Position numbers and translations under genes: made by a program
Assembly: GCA_051003795.1 (NCBI GenBank)
Contig: JBPCKZ010000001.1
Span: 1 to 13,449 of the forward strand
Reading direction: 5' to 3'
Length of the DNA: 13,449 nt
From: JALYXS01 sp051003795
GTDB taxonomy: Bacteria > Acidobacteriota > Terriglobia > Bryobacterales > Bryobacteraceae
The notes under the pieces: model-generated
What the model saw: the letters and a program-made list of their open reading frames with translations, nothing else
Databases searched by the model: none
Told to the model about the DNA's origin: nothing
In this document: piece after piece, positions 7,088 through 13,449 of the stretch
Position numbering within the stretch: the stretch's first letter is position 1
Layout: each line of letters begins with the position of its first letter

Positions 7088-8022
7088 TGAGTGACGTTTG
7101 GAGCCGCCTGAAACCGGGTGAGCGCGTCGCCATTGTCCGGCTGCGATCGCTCGGCGATTGCGTCCTCACCACGCCGGCGATCCACCTTCTGAAGAACGCC
7201 CGGCCCGATCTTGAGATTGCGGTCGTTGTCGAAACCCGCTTCGCCGCGATATTCGAAGGCAATCCGGATATCGCGGCCATTCTGTCGCCCGATGTGAAGG
7301 CGATTCGAAATTTCCATCCGGCGGTCTGTTTAAATCTCCACGGCGGCGGATCGAGCGCGCGCCTAACCGCGCTATCGGGCGCGCGTTACCGCGCGGGTTT
7401 CGCGCACTTCCGCCCCAACTTCGTTTACAACGTCAAAATCCCCGCCGCGCAGCGGATCCTTGGCGTGCATCGCACGGTTCACACGGCGGAGCACCTGGCG
7501 TCGGCCATTTTCCATCTCGGCATTCCCGTCCAAGAGATCCCGCGCGCCCGCCTGTTCCCGGATGGTACGCGGCACCTGAAGGACATCGCGCAAGGAATCT
7601 CCAGGCCGTATGCCGTCATCCATCCGATGGCTTCGCATCCATCGAAAACGTGGCCCGCCGCGTGGTTTCTGAATGTGGCGCGGCACATCGTCCGGTCGCT
7701 CGAACTCACGCCGGTTTTCATCGCGGGACCGGGGGAAGATCTCTCCCCATTTCAAGCCTGGCAAACCGTTTCAAACGCCCCGCTGCCCGCCATCAAATCA
7801 TTACTGAGCGAAGCCGCTCTGTTCGCCGGCAACGATTCCGGACCGGCGCACATGGCGGCCGCATTCGGCACACCCGTTGTCGTCCTGTTCGGCTCGTCCG
7901 ATCCGGTAATATGGGCGCCTTGGAAAACCGCCGCGCGGGTGCTCACGGCGAATGGCCCCATCCATAACATTACCGAGCGGAGCGTAATCGAAGCGCTCGA
8001 TCGGCTCGCGGTGCACGCGTGA
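7087..8022 (+). CDS. Glycosyltransferase family 9 (heptosyltransferase-like)
   Basis: This 311-residue cytoplasmic GT-B enzyme would transfer a heptose-type sugar from a nucleotide donor to the growing lipopolysaccharide core. The N-terminal half starts with IVRLRSLGDCVLTTPA; D24 is in the place of the catalytic aspartate of WaaC. A LNLHGGG turn occurs near 82-88. The C-terminal half shows HPMASHPSKTWP (K187, the donor-phosphate lysine position) and GNDSGPAHMAAAFGTPVV (D250 and H255, donor site), then LFGSSDP. The length is close to that of WaaC/WaaF. The gene overlaps its neighbours at both ends: TAATG with the Trm112-like gene and GTGA with the transporter. The exact sugar and acceptor cannot be told from sequence, so no waa symbol is given. 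Confidence 0.9.
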   Translation: MSDVWSRLKPGERVAIVRLRSLGDCVLTTPAIHLLKNARPDLEIAVVVETRFAAIFEGNPDIAAILSPDVKAIRNFHPAVCLNLHGGGSSARLTALSGARYRAGFAHFRPNFVYNVKIPAAQRILGVHRTVHTAEHLASAIFHLGIPVQEIPRARLFPDGTRHLKDIAQGISRPYAVIHPMASHPSKTWPAAWFLNVARHIVRSLELTPVFIAGPGEDLSPFQAWQTVSNAPLPAIKSLLSEAALFAGNDSGPAHMAAAFGTPVVVLFGSSDPVIWAPWKTAARVLTANGPIHNITERSVIEALDRLAVHA

Positions 8023-9857
8023 AAGACTGGTTGCGGCTGCTGCAGTACACCCGGCGCTACTGGCCGATTCTGCTGGCCTCGGTAGTTTTGATGGCCCTCG
8101 TCGGAGCGGCGCAAGCTTCCATCGCGTTGCTGGCCGGCCCAATCTTCGACCGCGTGCTGAACCCGGGCGCCGCCGAAGCGCCGGTACTGCTGTTCACCGT
8201 GCCGGGCATCGATTATCCGGTCTATCTCAACCACCTCGTGCCTCCTGGGATCCACAACGTTTGGACGATGGTCGCGTTCGCCATCCTGGTCGTGTTTATC
8301 GGGAAGGGCGTTTGCGATTATCTGGCGAACTACCTGATCAGTTTGGCCGGCTTTTCAGCGGTCACGGACCTGCGCAACGCGGTTTTCGAGAAGGTGCTGC
8401 GCCACGGAGCGCAGTTTTTTGAAGCCAACTCGACGGGCCGCCTCATGTCTTCGATCATGAACGACATCGATAAGATCCAGGTCGCCACGTCGAACATGTT
8501 GGCCGATCTGCTGCGGCAATTCTTCGTGGTCTGCGGGCTGCTATTCGTGGTTATGCACAAGGATTGGCGGCTCGCGCTGGTCAGCCTCACGGTGATGCCC
8601 TGCGTTTTGATTCCAACGGTGCGCATCGGCCGCCGCATTCGCCGGATCAGCCGCCGGACGCAGGATCACGCCGGAGAGTTGAATCAGATTCTACAGGAGA
8701 CCATTTCGGGGCACAACGTGGTGAAAGCTTTTGGCGCCGAGCCCTATGAAGCGCGCCGCTTCCGGGCCGCATCCAGCCACTTGCTGCGAAGCAATCTGCG
8801 CTATGTGTTGCAGCAGGCGCTCGCTTCACCGCTGATTGAAATATTCGCCGCGATCACGATCGTCGCGCTGATTAGTTACGCGCGCAATGAGATTAAGACC
8901 GGTGAGCTGACTGCGGGGCAGTTTACCAGCTTCGTGATCGCCCTGCTCATGCTCTATGAACCGGTAAAACGGCTGACGGGAATTCACAATATCTTTCAGC
9001 AGGCGATCGGCGCTTCGCAAAAAGTCTTCGAGTATCTCGACCGTCCCGTGGACATTCCCGACAAGGCCGGCGCGCAACGGCTCGATAAGTTCTCGCGAGC
9101 GATCGTGTTCGACGACGTGAACTTCCGATATCCCGGCACACAGACCGGAACCCGGAACGATCAACTGCAATCGATCCGCCTCGAAGTGAAGGCCGGCGAC
9201 GTGGTGGCGCTGGTCGGCCCCAGCGGCGCGGGCAAAACTACGCTCGCGAATCTGGTTCCGCGATTTTACGACGTCACCTCGGGAGCGGTGCGCATCGACG
9301 GCATCGATATTCGCGATCTATCGCTCGCATCGCTACGCGCCAAGATCGGCATTGTCGCGCAGGATACGTTTCTGTTCAACGATACGGTGGCGAACAATAT
9401 TGCGTACGGCCGCGCAAATGTCGATCCGAAGGCGATTCGGGATGCCGCGAGCAACGCGATGGCCCACGAATTCATCGAAGCTCTCCCGCTGGGTTATCGG
9501 ACGGTTATCGGCGACCGCGGCGTGAAGTTGAGCGGCGGGCAGCGGCAGCGCCTCTCGATCGCGCGCGCCTTATTGAAAAATGCCCCGATCCTGATTCTGG
9601 ACGAAGCCACTTCGCATCTGGACAGCGAATCGGAGATGCTGGTGCAACATGCGTTGGCGAATCTGATGGTGGGCCGCACGGTAATCGTGATTGCGCATCG
9701 CATCTCGACGATCCGCCGCGCCGATAAGATCGTGGTGATCGACTGCGGCCGTATTTCCGAAATCGGCGCGCACGAGGAACTGGTTGGCGGTGGCGGCATT
9801 TATCAGCGGCTGCATGAATTGCAGTACCTGTCTTCCGCCGCGACGGTGGATTTATGA
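8019..9857 (+). CDS. msbA: MsbA-like lipid flippase, ABC transporter (fused membrane and ATPase domains)
   Basis: This 612-residue half-transporter would work as a homodimer in the inner membrane, flipping lipid A-core from the inner to the outer leaflet. A type IV exporter membrane domain with about six helices fills residues 1-330. The nucleotide-binding domain follows: Walker A GPSGAGKTT (400-408), Q-loop Gln448 (VAQDTFLFND), signature LSGGQRQR (504-511), Walker B LILDEATS (525-532, Asp528 and Glu529) and H-loop His560 (IAHR). All catalytic residues are present. The GTG start overlaps the glycosyltransferase stop (GTGA), and the TGA stop overlaps the yicC start (ATGA). The lipid substrate is inferred from the Trm112-like and GT9 neighbours; export of another lipid or drug is possible for this fold. 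Confidence 0.88.
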   Translation: MKDWLRLLQYTRRYWPILLASVVLMALVGAAQASIALLAGPIFDRVLNPGAAEAPVLLFTVPGIDYPVYLNHLVPPGIHNVWTMVAFAILVVFIGKGVCDYLANYLISLAGFSAVTDLRNAVFEKVLRHGAQFFEANSTGRLMSSIMNDIDKIQVATSNMLADLLRQFFVVCGLLFVVMHKDWRLALVSLTVMPCVLIPTVRIGRRIRRISRRTQDHAGELNQILQETISGHNVVKAFGAEPYEARRFRAASSHLLRSNLRYVLQQALASPLIEIFAAITIVALISYARNEIKTGELTAGQFTSFVIALLMLYEPVKRLTGIHNIFQQAIGASQKVFEYLDRPVDIPDKAGAQRLDKFSRAIVFDDVNFRYPGTQTGTRNDQLQSIRLEVKAGDVVALVGPSGAGKTTLANLVPRFYDVTSGAVRIDGIDIRDLSLASLRAKIGIVAQDTFLFNDTVANNIAYGRANVDPKAIRDAASNAMAHEFIEALPLGYRTVIGDRGVKLSGGQRQRLSIARALLKNAPILILDEATSHLDSESEMLVQHALANLMVGRTVIVIAHRISTIRRADKIVVIDCGRISEIGAHEELVGGGGIYQRLHELQYLSSAATVDL

Positions 9858-10750
9858 TCCAAAATATTCGCAGCATGACGGGGTTCGCGAGAGTTCGCAA
9901 AGCGCTTCCCGGCGGCGAATTGGCGGTCGGTCTGAAGAGCGTGAATCACCGCGGCCTCGATCTGCACTTCCGCATGCCGCCGCAGTTGGACGGCTTCGAA
10001 CATGCGATCCGGGCGGCGATCAAGAGCCGCGTTTTGCGTGGGCACGTTCAAGTGAACGTGTCGTTGACCCGCGAGGAATGCGTCGAATCCAAGCTGAATC
10101 GTGAACTCCTTCGAGCGTGGCTCGCCGCCTTTTCCGATGCAGCCGAACATTCGGGGATCGAGAGCAAGCCGGATTTGAACGCGGCATTCCGAATTCCGGG
10201 CATGTTCCAGGTGGGGACGGCCGACGCCGCCGGTCCGGAATTTGAGGCGGATTTATTGGCCGCGACGACCGAGGCGATCGGCATCCTGAACGATTTTCGC
10301 GAGCGCGAGGGGGCCTCTCTCGCCAGGGAGCTGCATGAGCGCTCGCGGAGCGTTCAGGATTTGGCGGCGCGGATGGAAGCCATTCGCGAGGGCGCGACCG
10401 CGGCCTTTGAAAAGCGCCTCAAGGAACGATTAGGCGAGCTTCTGGGGAATACCGCGATCGAGCCTCATCGGCTCGCTCAGGAAGCCGCCATATTGGCCGA
10501 CCGGAGCGATATCAGCGAAGAATTAATTCGCTTGAAAACACACGCGGCGCAAGTGGACGCGCTGCTCGACGAGGGCGGCGAAACGGGCAAGAAGCTGGAT
10601 TTTCTGCTGCAGGAGATGAACCGGGAAGCCAACACGATCCTCTCGAAAACCGGGGGGCTGGGCGAACTGGGCCTGACGATTACCGATCTGGCGCTGGCGG
10701 CCAAAGCCGAGATCGATAAAATCCGCGAACAGGCTCTCAACATTGAATAA
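9854..10750 (+). CDS. yicC: YicC/YloC-family endoribonuclease
   Basis: This 298-residue protein has the family N-terminus SMTGFARVRK, the LKSVNHRGLDLHFRMP segment, and the C-terminal DUF1732 region with SEELIRLKTHAAQVDALL, KKLDFLLQEMNREANT and a final segment near TDLALAAKAEIDKIREQ. Members in Escherichia coli and Bacillus are RNases reported to act on small RNAs and mRNAs. ATG 9854 overlaps the transporter stop (ATGA), a sign of coupling; the next Met (residue 8) starts the conserved block and is a weaker alternative. The partnership with gmk just downstream is widespread in bacteria. A 13-base near-perfect tandem duplication straddles the stop and the short spacer to gmk. Confidence 0.93.
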   Translation: MIQNIRSMTGFARVRKALPGGELAVGLKSVNHRGLDLHFRMPPQLDGFEHAIRAAIKSRVLRGHVQVNVSLTREECVESKLNRELLRAWLAAFSDAAEHSGIESKPDLNAAFRIPGMFQVGTADAAGPEFEADLLAATTEAIGILNDFREREGASLARELHERSRSVQDLAARMEAIREGATAAFEKRLKERLGELLGNTAIEPHRLAQEAAILADRSDISEELIRLKTHAAQVDALLDEGGETGKKLDFLLQEMNREANTILSKTGGLGELGLTITDLALAAKAEIDKIREQALNIE

Positions 10751-10767
10751 CAAGATTGAATAACGAG
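10742..10767 (+). repeat. 13-base imperfect tandem duplication at the yicC/gmk junction
   Basis: ATTGAATAACAAG (10742-10754) is followed at once by ATTGAATAACGAG (10755-10767), 12 of 13 bases identical. The first copy holds the last yicC codons and stop; the second makes most of the spacer before the gmk ATG at 10770 and carries its weak GAG ribosome site. Confidence 0.8.
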
Positions 10768-10769
10768 AA

Positions 10770-11372
10770 ATGACGACCGTTTTCATCATCTCGGCGCCGT
10801 CCGGGTCGGGCAAATCCACGCTCGTGGGCAGACTGTTCAAGGCGGTCCCCGGCTTGTTGTTCTCGGTTTCCTATACGACCCGGAAGCGCCGCGGGTACGA
10901 GATTCCCGGTGAAAGTTATCATTTCACGACGCGCGAAGACTTCGAGGAGCGGATCGCGCGGGACGAATTTCTCGAGCATGCTGAAGTTTTCGGCAATTAT
11001 TACGGCACCCATCGCGGCGCTCTGGAACAGGCCGAACGCGAAGGAAAGGATCTGGTGCTCGACATTGACGTGCAAGGTGCGCGACAATTGAAAAGCAAGC
11101 TCCCGGAGGCGGTTACGGTATTCGTATTGCCTCCCTCGCGCCGGGTTCTAGAGCAACGGCTGCGAGCGCGTAGCGAAGATCCGGATTCGGTGATCGAACG
11201 GCGGTTGCGCGACGCGGCGCGGGAGATTCGGAATTACCACAATTACGATTATGTGCTGATCAACGACGATCTGGAGCATTCCGTGAAGACGTTGAGCGGA
11301 ATCGTGTGTGGCGAGCGCGCGCGGCGCGGCCGCATGGAAGACCAGATTCGCCCGATTTTAGAGACATTTTGA
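10770..11372 (+). CDS. gmk: Guanylate kinase
   Basis: This 200-residue cytoplasmic enzyme phosphorylates GMP (and dGMP) with ATP, the step that supplies GDP/GTP. The P-loop SAPSGSGKST lies at residues 8-17. The GMP-binding region has SVSYTTRKRRGYE and GESYHF, then EHAEVFGNYYGTH. DIDVQGARQL follows, then the lid arginines near RLRARSEDPDSVIERRL. The length is typical. The gene sits 19 bases after yicC, and its TGA overlaps the ribosome site of rpoZ. In several bacteria Gmk is inhibited by (p)ppGpp, so pairing with rpoZ may be relevant to stringent control, though that is inference here. Confidence 0.97.
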   Translation: MTTVFIISAPSGSGKSTLVGRLFKAVPGLLFSVSYTTRKRRGYEIPGESYHFTTREDFEERIARDEFLEHAEVFGNYYGTHRGALEQAEREGKDLVLDIDVQGARQLKSKLPEAVTVFVLPPSRRVLEQRLRARSEDPDSVIERRLRDAAREIRNYHNYDYVLINDDLEHSVKTLSGIVCGERARRGRMEDQIRPILETF

Positions 11373-11382
11373 GGTAATGAAT

Positions 11383-11643
11383 ATGCCGGAAACAACACCC
11401 AAGAATAATTCGCACTGCACCATCCCGGACGATCCGGACCAGAGCACCTACCGGTTCATCATTGTGGCGGCGAAACGAGCGCGGCAATTGCAGGGCGGAG
11501 CGCGGCCCGTGTTGCCGACGTCGTCGAAGAAATCGACGGTGATCGCGATGGAAGAAGTACGACGGGGCTTGGTGAAGTACGAGATCCCGGTGATTGTGCC
11601 TCCGGGTTTTGTAGTCGAGGAAATTCTGCCCGAGATTGGATAA
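11383..11643 (+). CDS. rpoZ: DNA-directed RNA polymerase subunit omega
   Basis: This is an 86-residue omega subunit, which helps assemble beta-prime into RNA polymerase and contributes to a ppGpp site in some bacteria. The conserved core is YRFIIVAAKRARQLQGGARP, then IAMEEVRRGLVKYEIP. Two in-frame ATGs are present. The one at 11377 lies only two bases after the GAGG at 11371-11374, while the one at 11383 has an eight-base spacing, so 11383 is chosen. The GAGG overlaps the gmk stop, which suggests reinitiation. The gene ends the plus-strand run and faces rplK at 21 bases. In many genomes coaBC follows gmk-rpoZ; it is absent here. Confidence 0.9.
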   Translation: MPETTPKNNSHCTIPDDPDQSTYRFIIVAAKRARQLQGGARPVLPTSSKKSTVIAMEEVRRGLVKYEIPVIVPPGFVVEEILPEIG

Positions 11644-11645
11644 AG

Positions 11646-11659
11646 GCCGCGTTTGCGGC
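11646..11659. terminator. Possible shared bidirectional hairpin between rpoZ and rplK
   Basis: GCCGC-GTTT-GCGGC forms a five-pair, GC-only stem in the 21 bases between the two convergent stop codons. On the minus strand it is followed by CTTTA, and on the plus strand by no T-run. As the only structure available to end both transcripts it is a reasonable but weak terminator candidate. Confidence 0.4.
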
Positions 11660-11664
11660 GTGGA

Positions 11665-12093
11665 TCAAACTACGTCCACGCCCATGCTGCGGGCCGTTCC
11701 CTTCACGGAACGGATCGCGGATTCCACGCTAAAGCAGTTCAGGTCGGGCATTTTGATTTTCGCAATCTCCTCGATCTGCTTCTCCGTTATTTTCCCGACC
11801 TTGGTCTTATGCGGCTCGGCCGAGCCTTTCGCAATCGCGACGGCGCGCTTGATCAGAACCGGGACGGGCGGCGTCTTCGTGATGAAGGTAAACGACCGGT
11901 CCGAGAAGATCGTAATCACGACCGGAATGATCAACCCCTCCTGCTCTTTGCTTGAAGTCTTGGCGTTGAACGCCTTGCAGAAATCCATGATGTTGACGCC
12001 CTGCGGTCCGAGCGCCGTGCCGACCGGAGGCGCGGGAGTGGCCTTGCCGGCGGGAATCTGCAGCTTAACTTGTCCAGTAACTTTCTTTGCCAT
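11665..12093 (-). CDS. rplK: 50S ribosomal protein L11
   Basis: This 142-residue L11 binds 23S rRNA in the GTPase-associated centre and is needed for stringent factor activation on the ribosome. The full family pattern is present: a GQVKLQIPAGKATPAPPVG start with the proline-rich thiostrepton-site segment, ALGPQGVNIMDFCKAFNA, the FTFITKTPPVPVLI strand, and a C-terminal RNA-binding part ending GTARSMGVDVV. It starts one base after the nusG stop (TAA-C-ATG), so translation is probably coupled. Ordinarily rplA follows directly; here the gene is the last of its cluster and meets rpoZ head to head. Confidence 0.97.
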   Translation of the reverse strand: MAKKVTGQVKLQIPAGKATPAPPVGTALGPQGVNIMDFCKAFNAKTSSKEQEGLIIPVVITIFSDRSFTFITKTPPVPVLIKRAVAIAKGSAEPHKTKVGKITEKQIEEIAKIKMPDLNCFSVESAIRSVKGTARSMGVDVV

Positions 12094-12094
12094 G

Positions 12095-12769
12095 TTATGT
12101 TTTTTCTACTTGAAGGAAATCGAGCTCGACCGGAGTCGCGCGCCCGAAGATCGTAACTAAAACGCGCAAGGTATTGCGCTCCTGATTGACTTCGTCGATC
12201 TTGCCGGAGAAGTTGGTGAACGGGCCGTCCACAATGCGGACATTCTCGTTCTTTTCGAAATTGAGTTTGGGCCGCGGGCGCTCCGCCGACGACGCCTGGC
12301 GATAGAGAATCTGATTCACTTCGTCGGCGCTCAAGGGAACCGGCGAATTGCCGCCGCCGAGGAAGCCGGTGACCCGCGGCGTCGCTTTCACGGCATGCCA
12401 AAGGTCGTCGTTCATTTCCATCTCGACGAGAACGTAGCCGGGATAGACCAGCCGCTTGCTGGTTACCTTCTTGCCGTTCCGTAGCTCAACCACTTCCTCG
12501 GTCGGAATTAGAATCTGGCCGATTGCGTTGTCGAATCCAAACGCCTGCGCGCGGCTTCGCAGAGATTCCGCCACCTTCTGCTCAAACCCCGAATAAGTAT
12601 GCACGATGAACCACTTCTTGAGATTCTCCTCGGGCGGGGGTTCGTGGACTTCTTCGGCCGCCACCGGAGAGGAGTCGCCGTCCGCTTGGGGAACGTCGTC
12701 AAGACGCCCCAACCCGGTCTCGTCGCGCTGGTCCAAATTTTCTAGTTCTTCGCCGGGCATCTCGGACAT
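12095..12769 (-). CDS. nusG: Transcription termination/antitermination factor NusG
   Basis: This 224-residue factor binds RNA polymerase through its N-terminal domain and Rho or ribosomal S10 through its KOW domain. The NGN domain begins at KKWFIVHTYSGFEQKVAESL (from residue 51) and includes LVYPGYVLVEMEM. The KOW domain follows with NVRIVDGPFTNFSGKIDEV, then a final LDFLQVEKT. About 49 strongly acidic, proline-containing residues precede the NGN domain, unlike the short tail of Escherichia coli NusG. The open frame runs up to an ATG at 12811, but that would overlap secE by 32 bases. ATG 12769 lies ten bases past the secE stop with GAGGG seven bases before it, so it is preferred. Confidence 0.93.
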   Translation of the reverse strand: MSEMPGEELENLDQRDETGLGRLDDVPQADGDSSPVAAEEVHEPPPEENLKKWFIVHTYSGFEQKVAESLRSRAQAFGFDNAIGQILIPTEEVVELRNGKKVTSKRLVYPGYVLVEMEMNDDLWHAVKATPRVTGFLGGGNSPVPLSADEVNQILYRQASSAERPRPKLNFEKNENVRIVDGPFTNFSGKIDEVNQERNTLRVLVTIFGRATPVELDFLQVEKT

Positions 12770-12779
12770 GGATGAACCC

Positions 12780-13007
12780 TCACTTCGATAGAACGCTATA
12801 GAGTTTGACAATGGTCCCGTTGACGAACGAATCGACCACCTTAAAATAGGCGGCGAATGCGAATACGCAGAAAATTACGACCACCGTGGTGGATTCCACC
12901 TGCTTCCGCGTGGGCCACGTAACGCGCTTCATCTCCAATTGCAGCTCGGCGATGTAGTCGCGCGTGTTTTGGGGCCATTTTTTGAACGACTCTAAATCGT
13001 TTGCCAT
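12780..13007 (-). CDS. secE: Preprotein translocase subunit SecE
   Basis: This 75-residue single-span SecE stabilises SecY in the inner-membrane Sec channel. The amphipathic stretch and hinge are seen as ELQLEMKRVTWPTRKQV (21-37), followed by one membrane helix at about 40-60 (TTVVVIFCVFAFAAYFKVVD). This is the short, one-helix form common outside enterobacteria. It begins 17 bases after the 3' end of tRNA-Trp and precedes nusG, the usual order. The Shine-Dalgarno is weak (an A-rich AAGAAAA). Confidence 0.95.
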   Translation of the reverse strand: MANDLESFKKWPQNTRDYIAELQLEMKRVTWPTRKQVESTTVVVIFCVFAFAAYFKVVDSFVNGTIVKLYSVLSK

Positions 13008-13024
13008 ATTTTTCTTAACTGGAT

Positions 13025-13099
13025 TGGCAGGGGCGGAGGGATTCGAACCCCCACTCGCGGTTTTGGAGACCGCTGGTCTGCCGTTAAACCTACGCCCCT
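13025..13099 (-). tRNA. tRNA-Trp (anticodon CCA)
   Basis: This 75-nucleotide cloverleaf has an acceptor AGGGGCG paired with CGCCCCT, discriminator G and an encoded CCA end. The anticodon loop CTCCAAA (13062-13068) is closed by GCGGT/ACCGC, giving anticodon CCA at 13064-13066. The T arm has the TTCGAAT loop with a GGGGG/CCCTC stem. It lies between rpmG and secE, a common bacterial location, and is probably released from the shared transcript by processing. Confidence 0.97.
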
Positions 13100-13125
13100 A
13101 ATGTGACGCAGAATCCATCACCAGT

Positions 13126-13278
13126 TTACTTGATTTCCCGGTGCGCCTGGTGCTTGCGGCAAGTATTGCAGAACTTCTTCATTTCCAAACGCTCGGTTGT
13201 CGTCTTCTTATTCTTGGTGCTCGAATAATTCCGGTTCTTGCATTCTTGGCATTGAAAAGTAATGATTTCGCGTGGCAT
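13126..13278 (-). CDS. rpmG: 50S ribosomal protein L33
   Basis: This 50-residue L33 of the large ribosomal subunit begins MPREIITFQCQECKNRNYSS and ends FCNTCRKHQAHREIK. It is the zinc-binding type, with two cysteine pairs (CQEC at 10-13 and CNTC at 37-40). The TTKNKKTTTERLEMKK-like basic middle is present as TKNKKTTTERLEMKK. A GAGGA ribosome site sits about nine bases before ATG 13278-13276. It starts 19 bases after the tuf stop and ends 26 bases before tRNA-Trp, so it belongs to the same transcript. Confidence 0.96.
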   Translation of the reverse strand: MPREIITFQCQECKNRNYSSTKNKKTTTERLEMKKFCNTCRKHQAHREIK

Positions 13279-13297
13279 GTTCTTTATCCTCTGAAAA

Positions 13298-13449
13298 TCA
13301 GTCCAAAATCTCGGTCACGGTGCCCGCGCCAACGGTCCTGCCGCCCTCGCGGATGGCGAACCGCAGGCCCTTGTCCATGGCCACCGGCGTGATCAACTCG
13401 ATTTCCAAGCTGATGTTATCCCCCGGCATCACCATCTCCGTGCCTTCCG
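13298..13449 (-). CDS. tuf: Elongation factor Tu, C-terminal 50 residues (cut by window edge)
   Basis: The minus-strand frame enters from the window edge and ends at TGA 13300-13298. The visible residues include EGTEMVMPGDNISLEIELI, TPVAMDKGLRFAIREGG and RTVGAGTVTEILD, the end of domain 3 of EF-Tu. EF-Tu carries aminoacyl-tRNA to the ribosome. The remainder of the gene lies to the right. It heads the tuf-rpmG-tRNA-Trp-secE-nusG-rplK order seen in many bacteria. Confidence 0.97.
   Translation of the reverse strand, partial: EGTEMVMPGDNISLEIELITPVAMDKGLRFAIREGGRTVGAGTVTEILD

Noticed and set aside
12770..12811. Longer NusG start at 12811
   Set aside because: It would overlap secE by 32 bases, whereas ATG 12769 has a GAGGG at good spacing and follows the secE stop.
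1..13449. Search for CRISPR arrays, defence genes, integrases, phage or IS genes
   Set aside because: No regularly spaced repeats, transposase or integrase motifs, or restriction/toxin-type proteins were seen on either strand. Most of the window is accounted for by surface, envelope and housekeeping genes.

Overview
The window looks like a chromosomal segment from a Gram-negative acidobacterium of the Solibacter/Bryobacter type. The first gene carries the C-terminal domain described mainly from Solibacter-like proteins (TIGR03437 family). A large secreted subtilase with Ig-like tails follows. The lipopolysaccharide genes imply an outer membrane, the base composition is GC-rich, and the core genes are typical of bacteria. 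The taxonomic call rests on these family signatures, not on a marker-gene search.

Left half (1-6178), accessory and cell surface: the 3' end of a TIGR03437-type protein (1-828, +) converges on a decayed GT39/ArnT-like membrane glycosyltransferase (831-2012, -). That glycosyltransferase has at least four frame changes and lacks an internal segment. Its original start overlaps the stop of a 1246-residue secreted S8 (subtilisin-like) protease (2009-5749, -) by four bases, so the two were probably one transcription unit. The protease tail contains two copies of a module of about 200 residues that I cannot assign to a named family. A small VanZ-like membrane protein (5804-6178, +) starts divergently from the protease.

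Middle (6179-11643, all +): a 364-base gap with several small hairpins precedes a frameshifted pentapeptide-repeat gene. A tightly packed run follows: a Trm112/YcaR-like zinc-ribbon protein, a GT9 heptosyltransferase-like enzyme, an MsbA-like lipid A/lipid flippase, the YicC-type endoribonuclease, guanylate kinase (gmk) and RNA polymerase omega (rpoZ). The first four are joined by start/stop overlaps of 1 to 4 bases. The block thus links envelope glycolipid assembly to RNA turnover, guanine nucleotide supply and RNA polymerase.

Right end (11665-13449, all -): the conserved tuf (3' end), rpmG, tRNA-Trp, secE, nusG, rplK cluster. Unusually, rplK is not followed by rplA. It ends 21 bases from the convergent end of rpoZ, with a small shared hairpin between them.

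I found no CRISPR array, insertion sequence, integrase, phage gene or defence system. The most notable points are the decayed glycosyltransferase beside an intact protease, the duplicated protease module, and the junction where two conserved housekeeping operons both end.
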